Source: Alphaproteobacteria bacterium (GTDB lineage: Bacteria; Pseudomonadota; Alphaproteobacteria; UBA11136). From it: DNA of 64,000 bases. The notes beneath the pieces are model-generated. The model saw nothing but the letters and a program-made list of their open reading frames with translations. It did not search any database and had not been told where the DNA came from. The stretch spans positions 16,196 through 80,195 of the forward strand of contig JADHSZ010000006.1 of the NCBI GenBank assembly GCA_016776635.1. The letters run 5' to 3'. The translations under genes were made by a program, and so were the position numbers. Positions 42,972-53,253 of the stretch are shown here, in pieces; position 1 is the stretch's first letter, and each line of letters starts with the position of its first letter.

Positions 42972-43238
42972 ATGAATCAGCTCGAAGTTCTTGAAATTGC
43001 GCGTGATGCGGTGATCGTGGTGATCAAGATTGCCTCGCCCGTCATGCTGATCGCGCTTCTCGTGGGTCTGACGGTTTCCCTGTTCCAGGCTCTGACCCAG
43101 ATCCAGGAAATGACCCTGGCCTTTGTGCCGAAGATTTTGGTGATCTTCATTTCCATGGTTGTTTTTCTGCCCTTCATGCTGGCGACCCTGATGGAGTTCG
43201 CCAAACAGCTTATGGACCGCATCGTTGCCCTTGGCTGA
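42972..43238 (+). CDS. fliQ: Flagellar export gate protein FliQ
   Basis: The 88-residue protein has two hydrophobic hairpin segments and the FliQ core LIALLVGLTVSLFQALTQIQ followed by EMTLAFVPKI. It forms the export pore with FliP and FliR. AGGTGG precedes the ATG 13 bp after fliE. Confidence 0.95.
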   Translation: MNQLEVLEIARDAVIVVIKIASPVMLIALLVGLTVSLFQALTQIQEMTLAFVPKILVIFISMVVFLPFMLATLMEFAKQLMDRIVALG

Positions 43239-43255
43239 AAGAGTTCCAGGCGCCC

Positions 43256-44020
43256 ATGCTCGATGACCTGATCCGCACCAGTTTTTTTGCTTTTTTCCTG
43301 GTTTTTTGCCGTTGCGGGTCGGCGATGATGCTGCTTCCCGGGCTCGGCGAACCTTTTATCTCTCCGCGTATCCGGCTCACGCTGGGGTTGGCTTTGAGCC
43401 TCGTCATCACGCCGCTGGCCTCGCCCACGCTTCCCGCCATGCCGGACAGCGGCCTGCTGCTTTTCTTGCTGATCGCCGGAGAAATCATCATCGGTCTTTT
43501 TATCGGCATTGTGGCGCGGTTTCTGCTCTCGTCCCTCCAGGTGGGCGGCATGGCCATCGCCTATCAGTCGGGACTTGCCAACGCCTTCGTGCGTGACCCC
43601 ACCTCTGCTTCCCAGGGGGCGCTGTTCGGGGCCTTCCTGACCATCCTCGGGGTTCTGCTTATCATGGTGACTGATCTGCATTACATATTTATCGCGGCTC
43701 TGGTGGACAGCTATTCTCTATTCATTCCCGGAAACCCTCTTCCCGTTGATGGCATCGCCGAAACCCTTGCCCGGGTAGTTTCGGACAGCTTCACCCTGGC
43801 CATAAGGATCGCGGCGCCGTTTATCGTGATGGGGCTGGTTTTCTACCTTGGTCTGGGACTTCTGGGACGGCTGATGCCGCAGATTCAGGTTTTTTTCATC
43901 GTTCTGCCGGTACAGATCGTCCTTGGCTGGACGGTCATGGCGCTCACCGTGGCCACGGCGATGGCCCTGTTCCTGCGTTCGTTCGAGACCCATTATGTGG
44001 ATATATTCGTGATCAGGTGA
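43256..44020 (+). CDS. fliR: Flagellar export gate protein FliR
   Basis: The 254-residue protein has six or so hydrophobic segments and the FliR blocks MMLLPGLGEPFISPRIRLTL and LINGRF-type gate region GLLGRLMPQIQVFFIVLPVQ. It completes the FliPQR pore. It starts 17 bp after fliQ and ends 3 bp before flhB. Confidence 0.93.
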   Translation: MLDDLIRTSFFAFFLVFCRCGSAMMLLPGLGEPFISPRIRLTLGLALSLVITPLASPTLPAMPDSGLLLFLLIAGEIIIGLFIGIVARFLLSSLQVGGMAIAYQSGLANAFVRDPTSASQGALFGAFLTILGVLLIMVTDLHYIFIAALVDSYSLFIPGNPLPVDGIAETLARVVSDSFTLAIRIAAPFIVMGLVFYLGLGLLGRLMPQIQVFFIVLPVQIVLGWTVMALTVATAMALFLRSFETHYVDIFVIR

Positions 44021-44023
44021 TAC

Positions 44024-45100
44024 ATGGCCGAAGGCGAAGACGAATCACAAAAAACAGAAGACCCGACGCAAAAAAAGCTGGATGACGCCCGCAAGAAAGG
44101 TGACGTGGCCACCTCGCGCGAGGTCAACCACTGGTTCATCATCATGGCGCTCACCGTTTTTATGGTCATGTATGCGCCAAGCATGATGCATGACCTGAAA
44201 GTGGTCCTTTTCCGTTTCGTCGAGGCGCCGCATCTCATTCCCACCGATTTCGAGCACCTGCGCGTGGTTTTTTCGAATTTGTTCAGAGATGTGATGGCGG
44301 TGCTGGTGGTGCCCATGGTGATTCTGGTGGCGGTGGCCGCGGCCACGGGGCTGGTCCAGCACGGACTCATCTTCTCCCCTGAAAAGATCAAGCCCAAGCT
44401 GGAAAAAATTTCCCTCATCTCCGGCTTCAAACGCCAGTTTTCCCTCAACGCCGTCATGGAATTCGTCAAGGCGGTTCTCAAGCTTTTGGTGGTGGCGGGG
44501 GTGGCGGTGTTCCTGATAGTGCCGGAATTCGACAACATCGACATCATTTCTAACCGTGAAACAACGCAGATCCTGGACCTTCTTTATTCCCTCGCCATCC
44601 GCCTTCTTCTAGGTGTTTTTTCCGTAGTGACGTTGATCGCCCTGGCCGATCTAATCTACCAGCGCAACCAGCACAACAAGAAGATGCGTATGTCGCAACA
44701 GGAACTCAAAGACGAATATAAACAGACCGAAGGCGATCCCATGATCAAGGGCCGCTTGAAGCAGATTCGCATGGAGCGGGCGCGCCGCCGCATGATGGCC
44801 GAGGTTCCCGAGGCCGATGTGGTCATCACCAACCCCACCCATTATGCGGTGGCCCTGAAATACGACCAGGAAGAAGGCATGGAAGCGCCGCTCTGCGTAG
44901 CCAAGGGCGTGGACAACCTGGCCCTGAAAATCAGGGAGATTGCTGAGGAAAACGATGTGGCTATCGTCGAAAATCAGCCTTTGGCGCGGGCGCTTCATGC
45001 CGGTATGGAAATTGGCGATGAAATTCCCGAAGAGCATTACAAGGCCGTGGCCGAGGTCATCAGCTACGTCTACCGCCTGAAAAACAAAACCCTCCATTAA
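44024..45100 (+). CDS. flhB: Flagellar export switch protein FlhB
   Basis: The 358-residue protein starts with the charged N-terminus (ESQKTEDPTQKKLDDARKKG), has four membrane segments (about 35-215) and a cytoplasmic domain with the self-cleavage motif NPTH at 270-273. Cleavage switches export from hook to filament substrates. AGGTG precedes the ATG. A second FlhB C-domain is encoded as flhX at 40786. Confidence 0.96.
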   Translation: MAEGEDESQKTEDPTQKKLDDARKKGDVATSREVNHWFIIMALTVFMVMYAPSMMHDLKVVLFRFVEAPHLIPTDFEHLRVVFSNLFRDVMAVLVVPMVILVAVAAATGLVQHGLIFSPEKIKPKLEKISLISGFKRQFSLNAVMEFVKAVLKLLVVAGVAVFLIVPEFDNIDIISNRETTQILDLLYSLAIRLLLGVFSVVTLIALADLIYQRNQHNKKMRMSQQELKDEYKQTEGDPMIKGRLKQIRMERARRRMMAEVPEADVVITNPTHYAVALKYDQEEGMEAPLCVAKGVDNLALKIREIAEENDVAIVENQPLARALHAGMEIGDEIPEEHYKAVAEVISYVYRLKNKTLH

Positions 45101-45183
45101 TCCGCCTCCGCACTCCTTTCCCATCACCATCTGACCGCTTGGCGGCGGGCTCTCGTGTTTTCAGTCATGCGGTGGCGTGATTT

Positions 45184-47685
45184 ATGATAAAAAGAGCGGG
45201 CCGTTCATGGTTGGTTTCAGAGGCGGTTTCGGGGCCGGTTTTTAGGTCATGGAAAGGGGGGCGCGCCGTGGTTGCGCTTGGTGGAAAGCTCAAGGAATTA
45301 TGGAGTCGGGCGGAGTCTTTGCTGCTGCGGCTTCCCACCCATATATCTTTTCCGGTCAAGCGCAAGGAAGGAGACCTTTTCGCCCGCGCCTTTGAATCAC
45401 TACCCCATCCGCGCCTGATCGTCGGGCCTTCGGGCGAGACCATCTTCGTCAATTCCGCTTTCCATCATTTGTTTCACGCCGAGGGCGGGAAAGCCCTGCA
45501 GGCGCTCCAGGAACAGCTGATGCGGGACGAGGCCTCAGCCACGGCGGTGGCCCGGCTCCAGATCGCGGTGGCGGCCGGCGACGCCGACAGCGTGGATATC
45601 AAAATTCCCACCGACGACGGCGAGTATGAATGGCGCAATGTCTCGGTCTATCCCATTTCCGACCTGCCGGGATACGTGGTTTGGGGGGTGGAGGACACCA
45701 CCGTGCACCGCCGCATGGAGGAAATTCTCCACCACGAACAAGAGGCTCTCTCGGAATTTGTGGACAATGCGCCCATCGGTTTTTATTCGGTGGACGAACA
45801 GGGAAAATTCCTGCTCGTCAACAGCACCCTCGCCAGATGGCTGGAATGCTCCGCCGACGAGATCATCGGGGGAGATCTACATCTCCATGATTTCATCACT
45901 GATTCGCTGCCCGCTTCCTTGGCGCCTCACGAGCCGGGGTTGCGCGCGGTCAAGTCCTCCCTGGATTCCGCACCCATTACCCGCTACGACCGCGTTACCC
46001 TACGCGGCCGCAAGGGGCGTGTGGTCGAGGCCCAGATCAGCCAGAAACAAAGTCCCGGCGGTGGTGGCGAGCCTCTCACCAGATCGGTGGTGCATGACGT
46101 TACCGCCGAGCGCGAGCTGGAACGCGCCCTGCGCCAGTCGGTACAGCGTTTTCAGAGGTTTTTCGACGCCGCGCCCGGCGGCATCGCCGAGCTTGATCCC
46201 GATGGCGCCATTGTCGAATGCAATCTCGCCATGCGCGTGTTGTTGGGAGCGGGAGAACGGGATGTAGCAGGGTGGCGTCTGGCGGAGTTCATCGCACCCC
46301 AGGATCAGGACAAGTTTGAAAAGCTTCTTGCCGGGGCCGTATCGGAATCCGACAAAGGCGGTTCCGCAGAGGTCCGGCTTGCCATTGGAGATGAGGGGGA
46401 GTCGGGTCATGTGGCGTCCTTTTTCGCCAGCCGCCTGGAGGACGACGATGGCGAAATGGCCGGTCTCATTCTCCACGGCGTGGACACCTCCGAGCGCAAG
46501 AGCCTGGAAATGCAATTTGCCCAGTCCCAGAAAATGGAAGCCGTGGGACAGCTCGCCGGCGGCATCGCCCACGATTTCAACAACCTTCTCACCGCCATGA
46601 TCGGTTTCTGCGATCTGCTGCTGATACGCCACAAGCCCGGCGACCAGTCCTTCGCCGATATCATGCAGATCAAACAGAACGCCAACCGGGCGGCCAATCT
46701 GGTGCGCCAGTTGCTCGCCTTTTCCCGCCAGCAGACGGTGCAGTCAAAGGTGTTGAACGTGACCGAGGTGCTGGCGGACCTGTCCCATCTTATGCGCCGC
46801 CTCATCGGCGTTTCCATCGAGCTCAAGATGACCCACGGCCGGGATCTCGGCGTGGTGCTGATGGATCAGGGCCAGCTTGAACAGATCGTGGTCAACCTGG
46901 CCGTCAATGCCCGCGACGCCATGCCCGAAGGCGGCGCCCTGAGTGTGCGTACCGAGAACGTCTCGCTTTCCGATCCCGCCCCTTACGGCAGCGAGGTCAT
47001 GCCCGTGGGCGATTATGTCCTGATCGAGGTCGTGGATAGCGGCCAGGGGATTGAAAAGGAGATTCTCGACCGCATTTTCGAGCCTTTCTTCTCCACCAAA
47101 GAGGTGGGGTTGGGGACCGGGCTCGGGCTCTCCACCGTGCACGGCATCATCAGACAGGCCGATGGCTTTGTCTTCGTGGACAGCGAGCCGGGCCAAGGCA
47201 CCAGGTTCAGTATTTTCCTGCCGCGCTACGTGGCCCAGTCCCAAGAGGAAGAGGCCGTTCAGGCAGGGGAGGGGGAAGAAGCGGTTCCGGCGACCCGCGA
47301 CCTCACCGGCACCGGCACCGTGCTTCTGGTGGAAGACGAGGACGCGGTGCGTATGTTCAGCGCGCGGGCGCTGCGCAACAAGGGCTACAAGGTGCTGGAG
47401 GCGCGCAGCGGCGTCACCGCAACCGAGCTTATCAACATCACCCGGGATCCCATCGACCTGCTGATCACCGATGTTGTCATGCCCGATATGGACGGTCCCG
47501 CCCTGATTGAATGGATTCAGGAGAACCGGCCGCAGATCAAGGTCATCTGTATTTCCGGCTATGCCGAGGAGTCCTTTCGCCAGCGTCTCGACCGCAGCAC
47601 CGATATCCATTTCCTGGCCAAGCCCTTCAGCCTCGATGAATTGGCGGGCAAGGTCAAAGAGGTCATGCAACAGGCCGCGGCTTAA
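45184..47685 (+). CDS. cckA: CckA-type hybrid histidine kinase
   Basis: The 833-residue protein has PAS-like domains (about 65-180, 190-315 and 320-440), a HisKA region with GGIAHDFNNLL (phospho-acceptor H463), an HATPase domain (about 530-690) and a C-terminal receiver with D763 in LLITDVVMPDMDG. The kinase core block MQIKQNANRAANLVRQLLAF is characteristic of CckA, the kinase/phosphatase upstream of ChpT and CtrA that governs cell cycle and motility. The location after flhB and before recA supports the name. No transmembrane helices are obvious at the N-terminus, whereas Caulobacter CckA has two. Confidence 0.88.
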   Translation: MIKRAGRSWLVSEAVSGPVFRSWKGGRAVVALGGKLKELWSRAESLLLRLPTHISFPVKRKEGDLFARAFESLPHPRLIVGPSGETIFVNSAFHHLFHAEGGKALQALQEQLMRDEASATAVARLQIAVAAGDADSVDIKIPTDDGEYEWRNVSVYPISDLPGYVVWGVEDTTVHRRMEEILHHEQEALSEFVDNAPIGFYSVDEQGKFLLVNSTLARWLECSADEIIGGDLHLHDFITDSLPASLAPHEPGLRAVKSSLDSAPITRYDRVTLRGRKGRVVEAQISQKQSPGGGGEPLTRSVVHDVTAERELERALRQSVQRFQRFFDAAPGGIAELDPDGAIVECNLAMRVLLGAGERDVAGWRLAEFIAPQDQDKFEKLLAGAVSESDKGGSAEVRLAIGDEGESGHVASFFASRLEDDDGEMAGLILHGVDTSERKSLEMQFAQSQKMEAVGQLAGGIAHDFNNLLTAMIGFCDLLLIRHKPGDQSFADIMQIKQNANRAANLVRQLLAFSRQQTVQSKVLNVTEVLADLSHLMRRLIGVSIELKMTHGRDLGVVLMDQGQLEQIVVNLAVNARDAMPEGGALSVRTENVSLSDPAPYGSEVMPVGDYVLIEVVDSGQGIEKEILDRIFEPFFSTKEVGLGTGLGLSTVHGIIRQADGFVFVDSEPGQGTRFSIFLPRYVAQSQEEEAVQAGEGEEAVPATRDLTGTGTVLLVEDEDAVRMFSARALRNKGYKVLEARSGVTATELINITRDPIDLLITDVVMPDMDGPALIEWIQENRPQIKVICISGYAEESFRQRLDRSTDIHFLAKPFSLDELAGKVKEVMQQAAA

Positions 47686-47756
47686 GGCCTGTCCCACCCT
47701 TATTCGCCGTCTTTGATGTTGCTGTTTCGAAACAATACTGACCTTTTTGGCTAGAT

Positions 47757-47787
47757 GTTCATGAAATATTCTCTTGCAAATGAGAAC
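47757..47787. promoter_or_regulatory. Possible SOS operator region of recA
   Basis: GTTC-N7-ATTC (47757-47771) is one mismatch from the GTTC-N7-GTTC box bound by LexA in several alphaproteobacteria. It overlaps an inverted repeat TTCTC-N8-GAGAA (47769-47786). The site is 75-105 bp before the recA ATG. Confidence 0.35.
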
Positions 47788-47861
47788 AAAACATGCACAT
47801 CCTGACTCCAAGATGAGACATTGATTGATATTCACCCCTGTGAAATAAGAGGGAGGCAGAC

Positions 47862-49001
47862 ATGGCCGAGGCGGCAATTCGTTTGGTTGATAAGGATAAT
47901 ATGGACAAGGAAAAGGCTCTCGAGGCGGCGCTGGGACAGATTGAGCGCAGCTTCGGCAAGGGCTCGATCATGAAATTCGGCCAGCGCGAAGGCGTGGTGG
48001 AGGCAGAAGCCGTCTCTACCGGCTCGCTGGGCCTCGATATCGGGCTTGGCATCGGTGGTCTGCCCCGTGGCCGCGTGGTGGAAATCTATGGTCCGGAAAG
48101 CTCCGGCAAGACCACCCTGGCCCTGCATGTGGTAGCCGAGGCCCAGAAGACCGGCGGCACCTGTGCCTTTATCGACGCCGAACACGCGCTCGACCCGGCC
48201 TATGCACGCAAGCTGGGCGTCAATGTGGACGATTTGCTGATTTCCCAGCCCGACGCCGGGGAACAGGCGCTGGAGATCACCGATACCCTGGTGCGCTCGG
48301 GCGCGGTGGACGTGCTGGTGATCGACAGCGTCGCGGCGCTGGTGCCGCGGGCCGAGCTTGAGGGCGAGATGGGAGATTCCCATATGGGTCTGCACGCCCG
48401 TCTCATGAGCCAGGCTCTGCGCAAGCTCACGGGTTCCATCGCCAAATCGCGCTGCACCGTGGTCTTCATCAACCAGATACGCCACAAGATCGGCGTCATG
48501 TTCGGCAGTCCGGAAACCACCACCGGCGGCAATGCCCTGAAATTCTACGCCTCGGTGCGGCTCGACATCCGTCGTATCGGCGCCATCAAGGACCGTGACC
48601 GGGTGATCGGCAACCAGACCCGGGTCAAGGTGGTCAAGAACAAGATGGCGCCGCCCTTCAAGGTGGTGGAATTCGACATCATGTATGGCGAAGGCATCTC
48701 CCGGCTCGGTGAAATCATCGATCTCGGCGTCCAGGCCGAGGTGGTGGAAAAATCAGGCGCCTGGTTCTCCCATGACGGGGAACGCATCGGCCAGGGCCGC
48801 GAAAACGCCAAGACGTATCTGCGCGAGCATCCGGAAGTGGCGGAAAAGGTCGAACAGGCGATCCGTAATGACGCCGGTCTCGGCGGCGCCGATGTGATGG
48901 GTGGTGCGGCTGCTGACGGCGAAGAGGCGCCGGATGAAACCAGCGATGAAACATCTGAGGAAATATCTGAAGAAACAGCCGCCAAAGCGGCCAAGTCATA
49001 A
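47862..49001 (+). CDS. recA: Recombinase RecA
   Basis: The protein has a Walker A motif GPESSGKTT at residues 77-85, the [15 protein letters not shown] block and the [17 protein letters not shown] region of RecA. RecA drives homologous recombination and SOS induction. The 379-residue length includes an acidic C-terminal tail rich in Glu/Thr/Ser (about 345-375). GGGAGG lies upstream. A strong terminator follows. Confidence 0.97.
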   Translation: MAEAAIRLVDKDNMDKEKALEAALGQIERSFGKGSIMKFGQREGVVEAEAVSTGSLGLDIGLGIGGLPRGRVVEIYGPESSGKTTLALHVVAEAQKTGGTCAFIDAEHALDPAYARKLGVNVDDLLISQPDAGEQALEITDTLVRSGAVDVLVIDSVAALVPRAELEGEMGDSHMGLHARLMSQALRKLTGSIAKSRCTVVFINQIRHKIGVMFGSPETTTGGNALKFYASVRLDIRRIGAIKDRDRVIGNQTRVKVVKNKMAPPFKVVEFDIMYGEGISRLGEIIDLGVQAEVVEKSGAWFSHDGERIGQGRENAKTYLREHPEVAEKVEQAIRNDAGLGGADVMGGAAADGEEAPDETSDETSEEISEETAAKAAKS

Positions 49002-49090
49002 ACCGGCCCATGGTTCCAATTACCTGGGGCCTGTAAGGCCGGGACTTCGATCTTACAGCCGGGCCCCCGTGGTTGGCGCTCATGGGTCTG

Positions 49091-49128
49091 AAAGGGACGT
49101 GCGGTGATCCGCGCGTCCCTTTCTGTTT
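49091..49128 (+). terminator. Rho-independent terminator of recA
   Basis: A 14-bp stem (AAAGGGACGTGCGG with CCGCGCGTCCCTTT, one G-T pair) closes a TGAT loop and is followed by CTGTTTG. It lies about 90 bp past recA and before alaS. Confidence 0.85.
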
Positions 49129-49192
49129 GCCGCTCCGCTATCAGTCCTGACCCGCCCTAGACACGGTTGGGGGGGCGGGTTAAAAGCATGGG

Positions 49193-51862
49193 ATGGAGAC
49201 CAGCAACGATATCCGCGCCGCCTTTCTCGATTACTTCGCGAAAAACGACCACGAAATCGTGGCCTCCGGTCCGCTGGTGCCCCACAACGATCCCACCCTG
49301 CTCTTCACCAATGCCGGGATGGTCCCCTTCAAGAATGTCTTTACCGGGGCCGAATCGCGGAACATCCCCCGCGCCGCCACCAGCCAGAAATGTGTGCGCG
49401 CCGGCGGCAAACACAATGACCTTGATAATGTGGGCTATACCGCCCGCCACCACACCTTCTTCGAAATGCTGGGGAACTTCTCCTTCGGCGACTATTTCAA
49501 GGACGTGGCCCTCGATCTGGCCTGGAACCTGATCACCCGCGAATTCGCCGTGCCCGCCGAGCGGCTGACGGTGACGGTCTACGCCGACGATGACGAAGCC
49601 TTCGAACTCTCGCGCAAGATCACCGGCCTGCCGGACTCGCGAATCCTGCGTATCGACGGCGCCGACAATTTCTGGTCCATGGGCGATACCGGACCTTGTG
49701 GACCCTGCGCCGAAATCTTCTATGACCACGGCGAGGACATTCCCGGTGGCCCGCCCGGCTCAGCCGATGCCGAGGGCGACCGTTTCGTGGAAATCTGGAA
49801 TCTGGTCTTCATGCAGTATGACCGTCTCTCGGCCGAAGAGCGTGTGGACCTGCCTCGGCCCAGTATCGACACCGGTATGGGGCTGGAACGCATCGCCGCG
49901 GTACTACAGGGCGTTCACAATAATTACGACACGGACCTTTTTAAGCATTTGATCGAGGCCTCCCAGGAGATCACGGGGGTCAAGGCCGAAGGCGACAAAA
50001 TCGTATCCCACCGGGTCATCGCCGATCATCTGCGCGCTGTGTGTTTCCTGATGGCCGACGGTGTCCTGCCCTCCAACGAGGGGCGCGGCTACGTACTGCG
50101 GCGGATCATGCGCCGTGCCATGCGCCACATGCATATGCTGGGTGGGCGCGAACCCCTCATGTGGCGGCTGGTGCCGCCGCTGATCAGTGAAATGGGCCAG
50201 GTCTATCCGGAGCTGGGCCGGGCCCAGGCCCTGATGACGGAAATCCTCAAGCTCGAGGAAACCCGCTTCCAGAAGACTCTGGAGCGGGGGCTGAAACTGC
50301 TTTCGGAGGAAACCGGCAAGCTGGCGCGCGATGCGGCGCTGCCCGGCGCCGCCGCCTTCAAGCTCTATGACACCTATGGTTTTCCCCTTGACCTGACCCA
50401 GGACGTGCTGCGTGGCCAGGGGAGGGAGGTGGACGTGGATGGTTTCAACGCCGCCATGGATCGTCAGAAGGAAGAGGCCCGCGCCGCCTGGGCCGGTTCC
50501 GGCGAGGCGGCCACGGAAAAAATCTGGCTCGAGATCGGCCAGCGCGTGGGGGGCACGGAATTTCTCGGCTATGACATAGAGGCCGCCGAGGGTGAAGTGG
50601 TGGCCCTGGTGGTGGACGGAAAGGAAGTGGACAAGGCGGGCAAGGGCGAGGTTTCCCTGATCGTCAACCAGACGCCCTTCTATGGCGAATCCGGCGGCCA
50701 GATGGGCGACAGCGGGGTTGCCCTGGGTTTGGGGCAGGGAAAGAAACGCGCCCGCATGGAAATTTCCGACACCGCCAAGTTTCTCGGCAACCTGCATGTG
50801 CATACGGGCAAGGTGACGTCGGGAGCCTTCGCCGTGGGCGAGGTGGTGGAACTCGCCGTTGACCATGAACGCCGCGCCCGGCTGCGCGCCAATCATTCCG
50901 CCACCCATCTTCTGCACCGTGCCTTGCGCGGGCTGCTGGGCGATCACGTGACCCAGAAGGGGTCTCTGGTGGCTCCCGACCGGCTGCGCTTCGATATCAG
51001 TCACCCCAAGGCGGTGAGCCACGAGGAGCTTGCGGCAGTCGAATCGGAAGTCAACGCCCGCATCCGCGGCAACGATGAAGTGACGACCCGGCTTATGACT
51101 CCCGACGAGGCCGTGGAACACGGCGCCATGGCCCTGTTCGGCGAAAAATACGGCGACGAAGTGCGGGTGGTCTCCATGGGCGGAGAAAATGCTGCGGCGG
51201 GCGGGGAGGCTCCCTATTCCATGGAGTTGTGCGGCGGCACCCATGTGCGCCGCGCCGGCGATATCGGGTTCTTCCATATCTCCGGTGAATCCGCCGTGGC
51301 TGCCGGGGTGCGGCGCATCGAGGCATTAACCGGCGAGGCCGCCGTGGCTGCCGTGGCCGAGCAGGAAGCCCAGCTCTTGGCGGCGGCATCCGCCATGAAG
51401 GCGGCGCCGGGCGATCTCGAATCCCGTGTGGTGTCCCTGTTGGAGGAACGTAAAAAACTGGAGCGCGATCTTTCCGAGGCGCGCCGTGCCATGGCTGGCG
51501 GCGGCAACGGCGCCGACGGCGGTGATTCCGACAAGAAGGTGGCCGGCGTCACCTTCGCTCCGCGCTGTCTCCAGGACATGCCCGCCAAGGAACTCAAACC
51601 CATGGCCGATGAGATGACGGCGCGCATGGGTTCGGGCGTGGTTGCTCTGGTGGCGGTGAACGAGGGCAAGGCGTCGCTGGTGGTTTCCGTCACCGACGAT
51701 CTGACGGAAAAATTCGACGCCGTATCCCTGGTGCGCATCGGCTCGGAAATCCTCGGCGGAAAAGGCGGGGGCGGGCGTCCCGACATGGCCCAGGCCGGTG
51801 GTCCCGACGGCGACAAGGCGGCGCAAGCGCTCGACGCCATCGAAAAAGCGCTGGCGGGCTAG
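49193..51862 (+). CDS. alaS: Alanyl-tRNA synthetase
   Basis: The 889-residue protein is a full-length AlaRS: catalytic core with [11 protein letters not shown] and the [14 protein letters not shown] block, the editing domain with [12 protein letters not shown] and the later CGGTHV motif, and a C-terminal oligomerisation domain from about 740. It charges tRNA-Ala. The start at 49193 gives the usual N-terminus ([12 protein letters not shown]); an ATG 5 bp earlier is out of frame. Confidence 0.97.
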   Translation: METSNDIRAAFLDYFAKNDHEIVASGPLVPHNDPTLLFTNAGMVPFKNVFTGAESRNIPRAATSQKCVRAGGKHNDLDNVGYTARHHTFFEMLGNFSFGDYFKDVALDLAWNLITREFAVPAERLTVTVYADDDEAFELSRKITGLPDSRILRIDGADNFWSMGDTGPCGPCAEIFYDHGEDIPGGPPGSADAEGDRFVEIWNLVFMQYDRLSAEERVDLPRPSIDTGMGLERIAAVLQGVHNNYDTDLFKHLIEASQEITGVKAEGDKIVSHRVIADHLRAVCFLMADGVLPSNEGRGYVLRRIMRRAMRHMHMLGGREPLMWRLVPPLISEMGQVYPELGRAQALMTEILKLEETRFQKTLERGLKLLSEETGKLARDAALPGAAAFKLYDTYGFPLDLTQDVLRGQGREVDVDGFNAAMDRQKEEARAAWAGSGEAATEKIWLEIGQRVGGTEFLGYDIEAAEGEVVALVVDGKEVDKAGKGEVSLIVNQTPFYGESGGQMGDSGVALGLGQGKKRARMEISDTAKFLGNLHVHTGKVTSGAFAVGEVVELAVDHERRARLRANHSATHLLHRALRGLLGDHVTQKGSLVAPDRLRFDISHPKAVSHEELAAVESEVNARIRGNDEVTTRLMTPDEAVEHGAMALFGEKYGDEVRVVSMGGENAAAGGEAPYSMELCGGTHVRRAGDIGFFHISGESAVAAGVRRIEALTGEAAVAAVAEQEAQLLAAASAMKAAPGDLESRVVSLLEERKKLERDLSEARRAMAGGGNGADGGDSDKKVAGVTFAPRCLQDMPAKELKPMADEMTARMGSGVVALVAVNEGKASLVVSVTDDLTEKFDAVSLVRIGSEILGGKGGGGRPDMAQAGGPDGDKAAQALDAIEKALAG

Positions 51863-51919
51863 AGCGACGCTGAAGGGGGCGCGGCCTGTGATCCAAAGCG
51901 GGGATTGCTTGCGCTACAG

Positions 51920-53068
51920 CTAGGCTGTCTTTACCAGCTCTTTCTCCTCTTCGGTCTGCGTCGAAGAGAAGATTTCCCTGAACATGGAAAGCATATTCTG
52001 ATCGATGGCGGCGTCCATGCTCTCGAGGATGGCGAAGGCCTTTTCGGCGGGAAAGGCCGGTTTATAGGAACGGGCGTCGGTCAAGGCGCCGAAGATATCA
52101 ACGATGGCCGACATTCTCGCCAGATCGTTCAACTGGCTGCCCTTTAACCCCCTGGGATAGCCTGAACCGTCTATTTTTTCGTGGTGCTGTTCGGCGATAA
52201 TTATGGCGCCCTTGGTGATGTTGTCGATATCACCCAACAGTTCCCCCGAGCGGGTCACATGATTCTTCATGATGGGCCATTCGTCGTCGTCGAGCTTGCC
52301 CGGCTTGTCGAGAATTTTTAAGGGCGTGACCAGCTTGCCGGTGTCATGCAAGAGGCCGCCGGTGGAAAGGATTTTAAGATCATCCCCCTTGATGCCGATG
52401 CCATAGCCGAACAGCGTCAACAGGGTGGCCACCCGCATGGAATGGACATAGGTGTAGTTGTGATGGGCCTGCACGGTCTTGAGAATATCGTGGTGAGTTC
52501 CTCCACGAACCGCTTCGATCAGAGGCGCACAGCTTTTATCCGCCGACTTGTAATCGATGGGTTCGCCGTTCTCGATCGCCGTGGCGATACTTTGATATTC
52601 CTCCACGGTCATCTTCAACGGCCTGCTCAGGCTTTGCGGCAGTTCCTCCCAAGATGCCTCGACGGCCTCGTTGATGAGGGTGGAGACGATTTCTCTCAGC
52701 GGCTCTGCCTCAAGCGGCCATGTGATGTAGTGGCTCGAGTCGCCGAACAGAGCCTTCATATCCTCGAATTCTTCTCCCCTGGCGCCGACCAGGATCAACG
52801 GCAGGGATTTGAAGTTTATCCCCGACGGGTTCATGCTTAACCAGTTGATTTCGTTCTGCCACACCCTCTCGATATCGACGATGGTGACATCGGGGGGGTT
52901 CTTCAGTATGGCCTCTCCGGCGATGTGCGTGTCCTCGAAAGTCTTGCTCTCGAAATGCCGCCCCAGGAGATTCTTCAGCTTCTTCCTGTGCGCGGTTTCC
53001 CGGGAAATAATAAAGACCCGTGGCAACGTCAGTTTTTCTCGAGACTCCGTCCCCATCAAGGGTTCCAT
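51920..53068 (-). CDS. Receiver-like/HD-GYP domain protein
   Basis: The N-terminal ~125 residues look like a degenerate receiver domain (PRVFIISRET, DVTIVDIERVW). The C-terminal ~200 are HD-GYP: HDTGK, then EQHHEKIDGSGYPRGLKG. HD-GYP proteins hydrolyse cyclic di-GMP, often affecting motility and biofilm formation. The receiver lacks the usual acidic pair near its start. The frame is open from a TTG at 53101; I chose the ATG at 53068, preceded by GGGGG, and an ATG at 53056 is also possible. It converges with alaS and is separate from the flagellar operons. Confidence 0.88.
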   Translation of the reverse strand: MEPLMGTESREKLTLPRVFIISRETAHRKKLKNLLGRHFESKTFEDTHIAGEAILKNPPDVTIVDIERVWQNEINWLSMNPSGINFKSLPLILVGARGEEFEDMKALFGDSSHYITWPLEAEPLREIVSTLINEAVEASWEELPQSLSRPLKMTVEEYQSIATAIENGEPIDYKSADKSCAPLIEAVRGGTHHDILKTVQAHHNYTYVHSMRVATLLTLFGYGIGIKGDDLKILSTGGLLHDTGKLVTPLKILDKPGKLDDDEWPIMKNHVTRSGELLGDIDNITKGAIIIAEQHHEKIDGSGYPRGLKGSQLNDLARMSAIVDIFGALTDARSYKPAFPAEKAFAILESMDAAIDQNMLSMFREIFSSTQTEEEKELVKTA

Positions 53069-53253
53069 CAAAACCGCCCCCAAAACCGCCCTCAAAATCA
53101 ATGCATCCCGTCAGGCACGCCTGACGGTGAATCACATCCATCCCACTTTAACGTCTCACCAGCCGGAAATCATACCCCGTATGAATATACTTAGGGTTTC
53201 CGATGGCGGTTGCGCGAAGTTTTTGTGATTCTGGCGCCGTTCCGCGCCTTTCC

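Noticed and set aside
49904..51277. 457-codon minus-strand frame opposite alaS
   Set aside because: It is His/Gly-rich, has no domain, and is fully contained in the conserved alaS gene.
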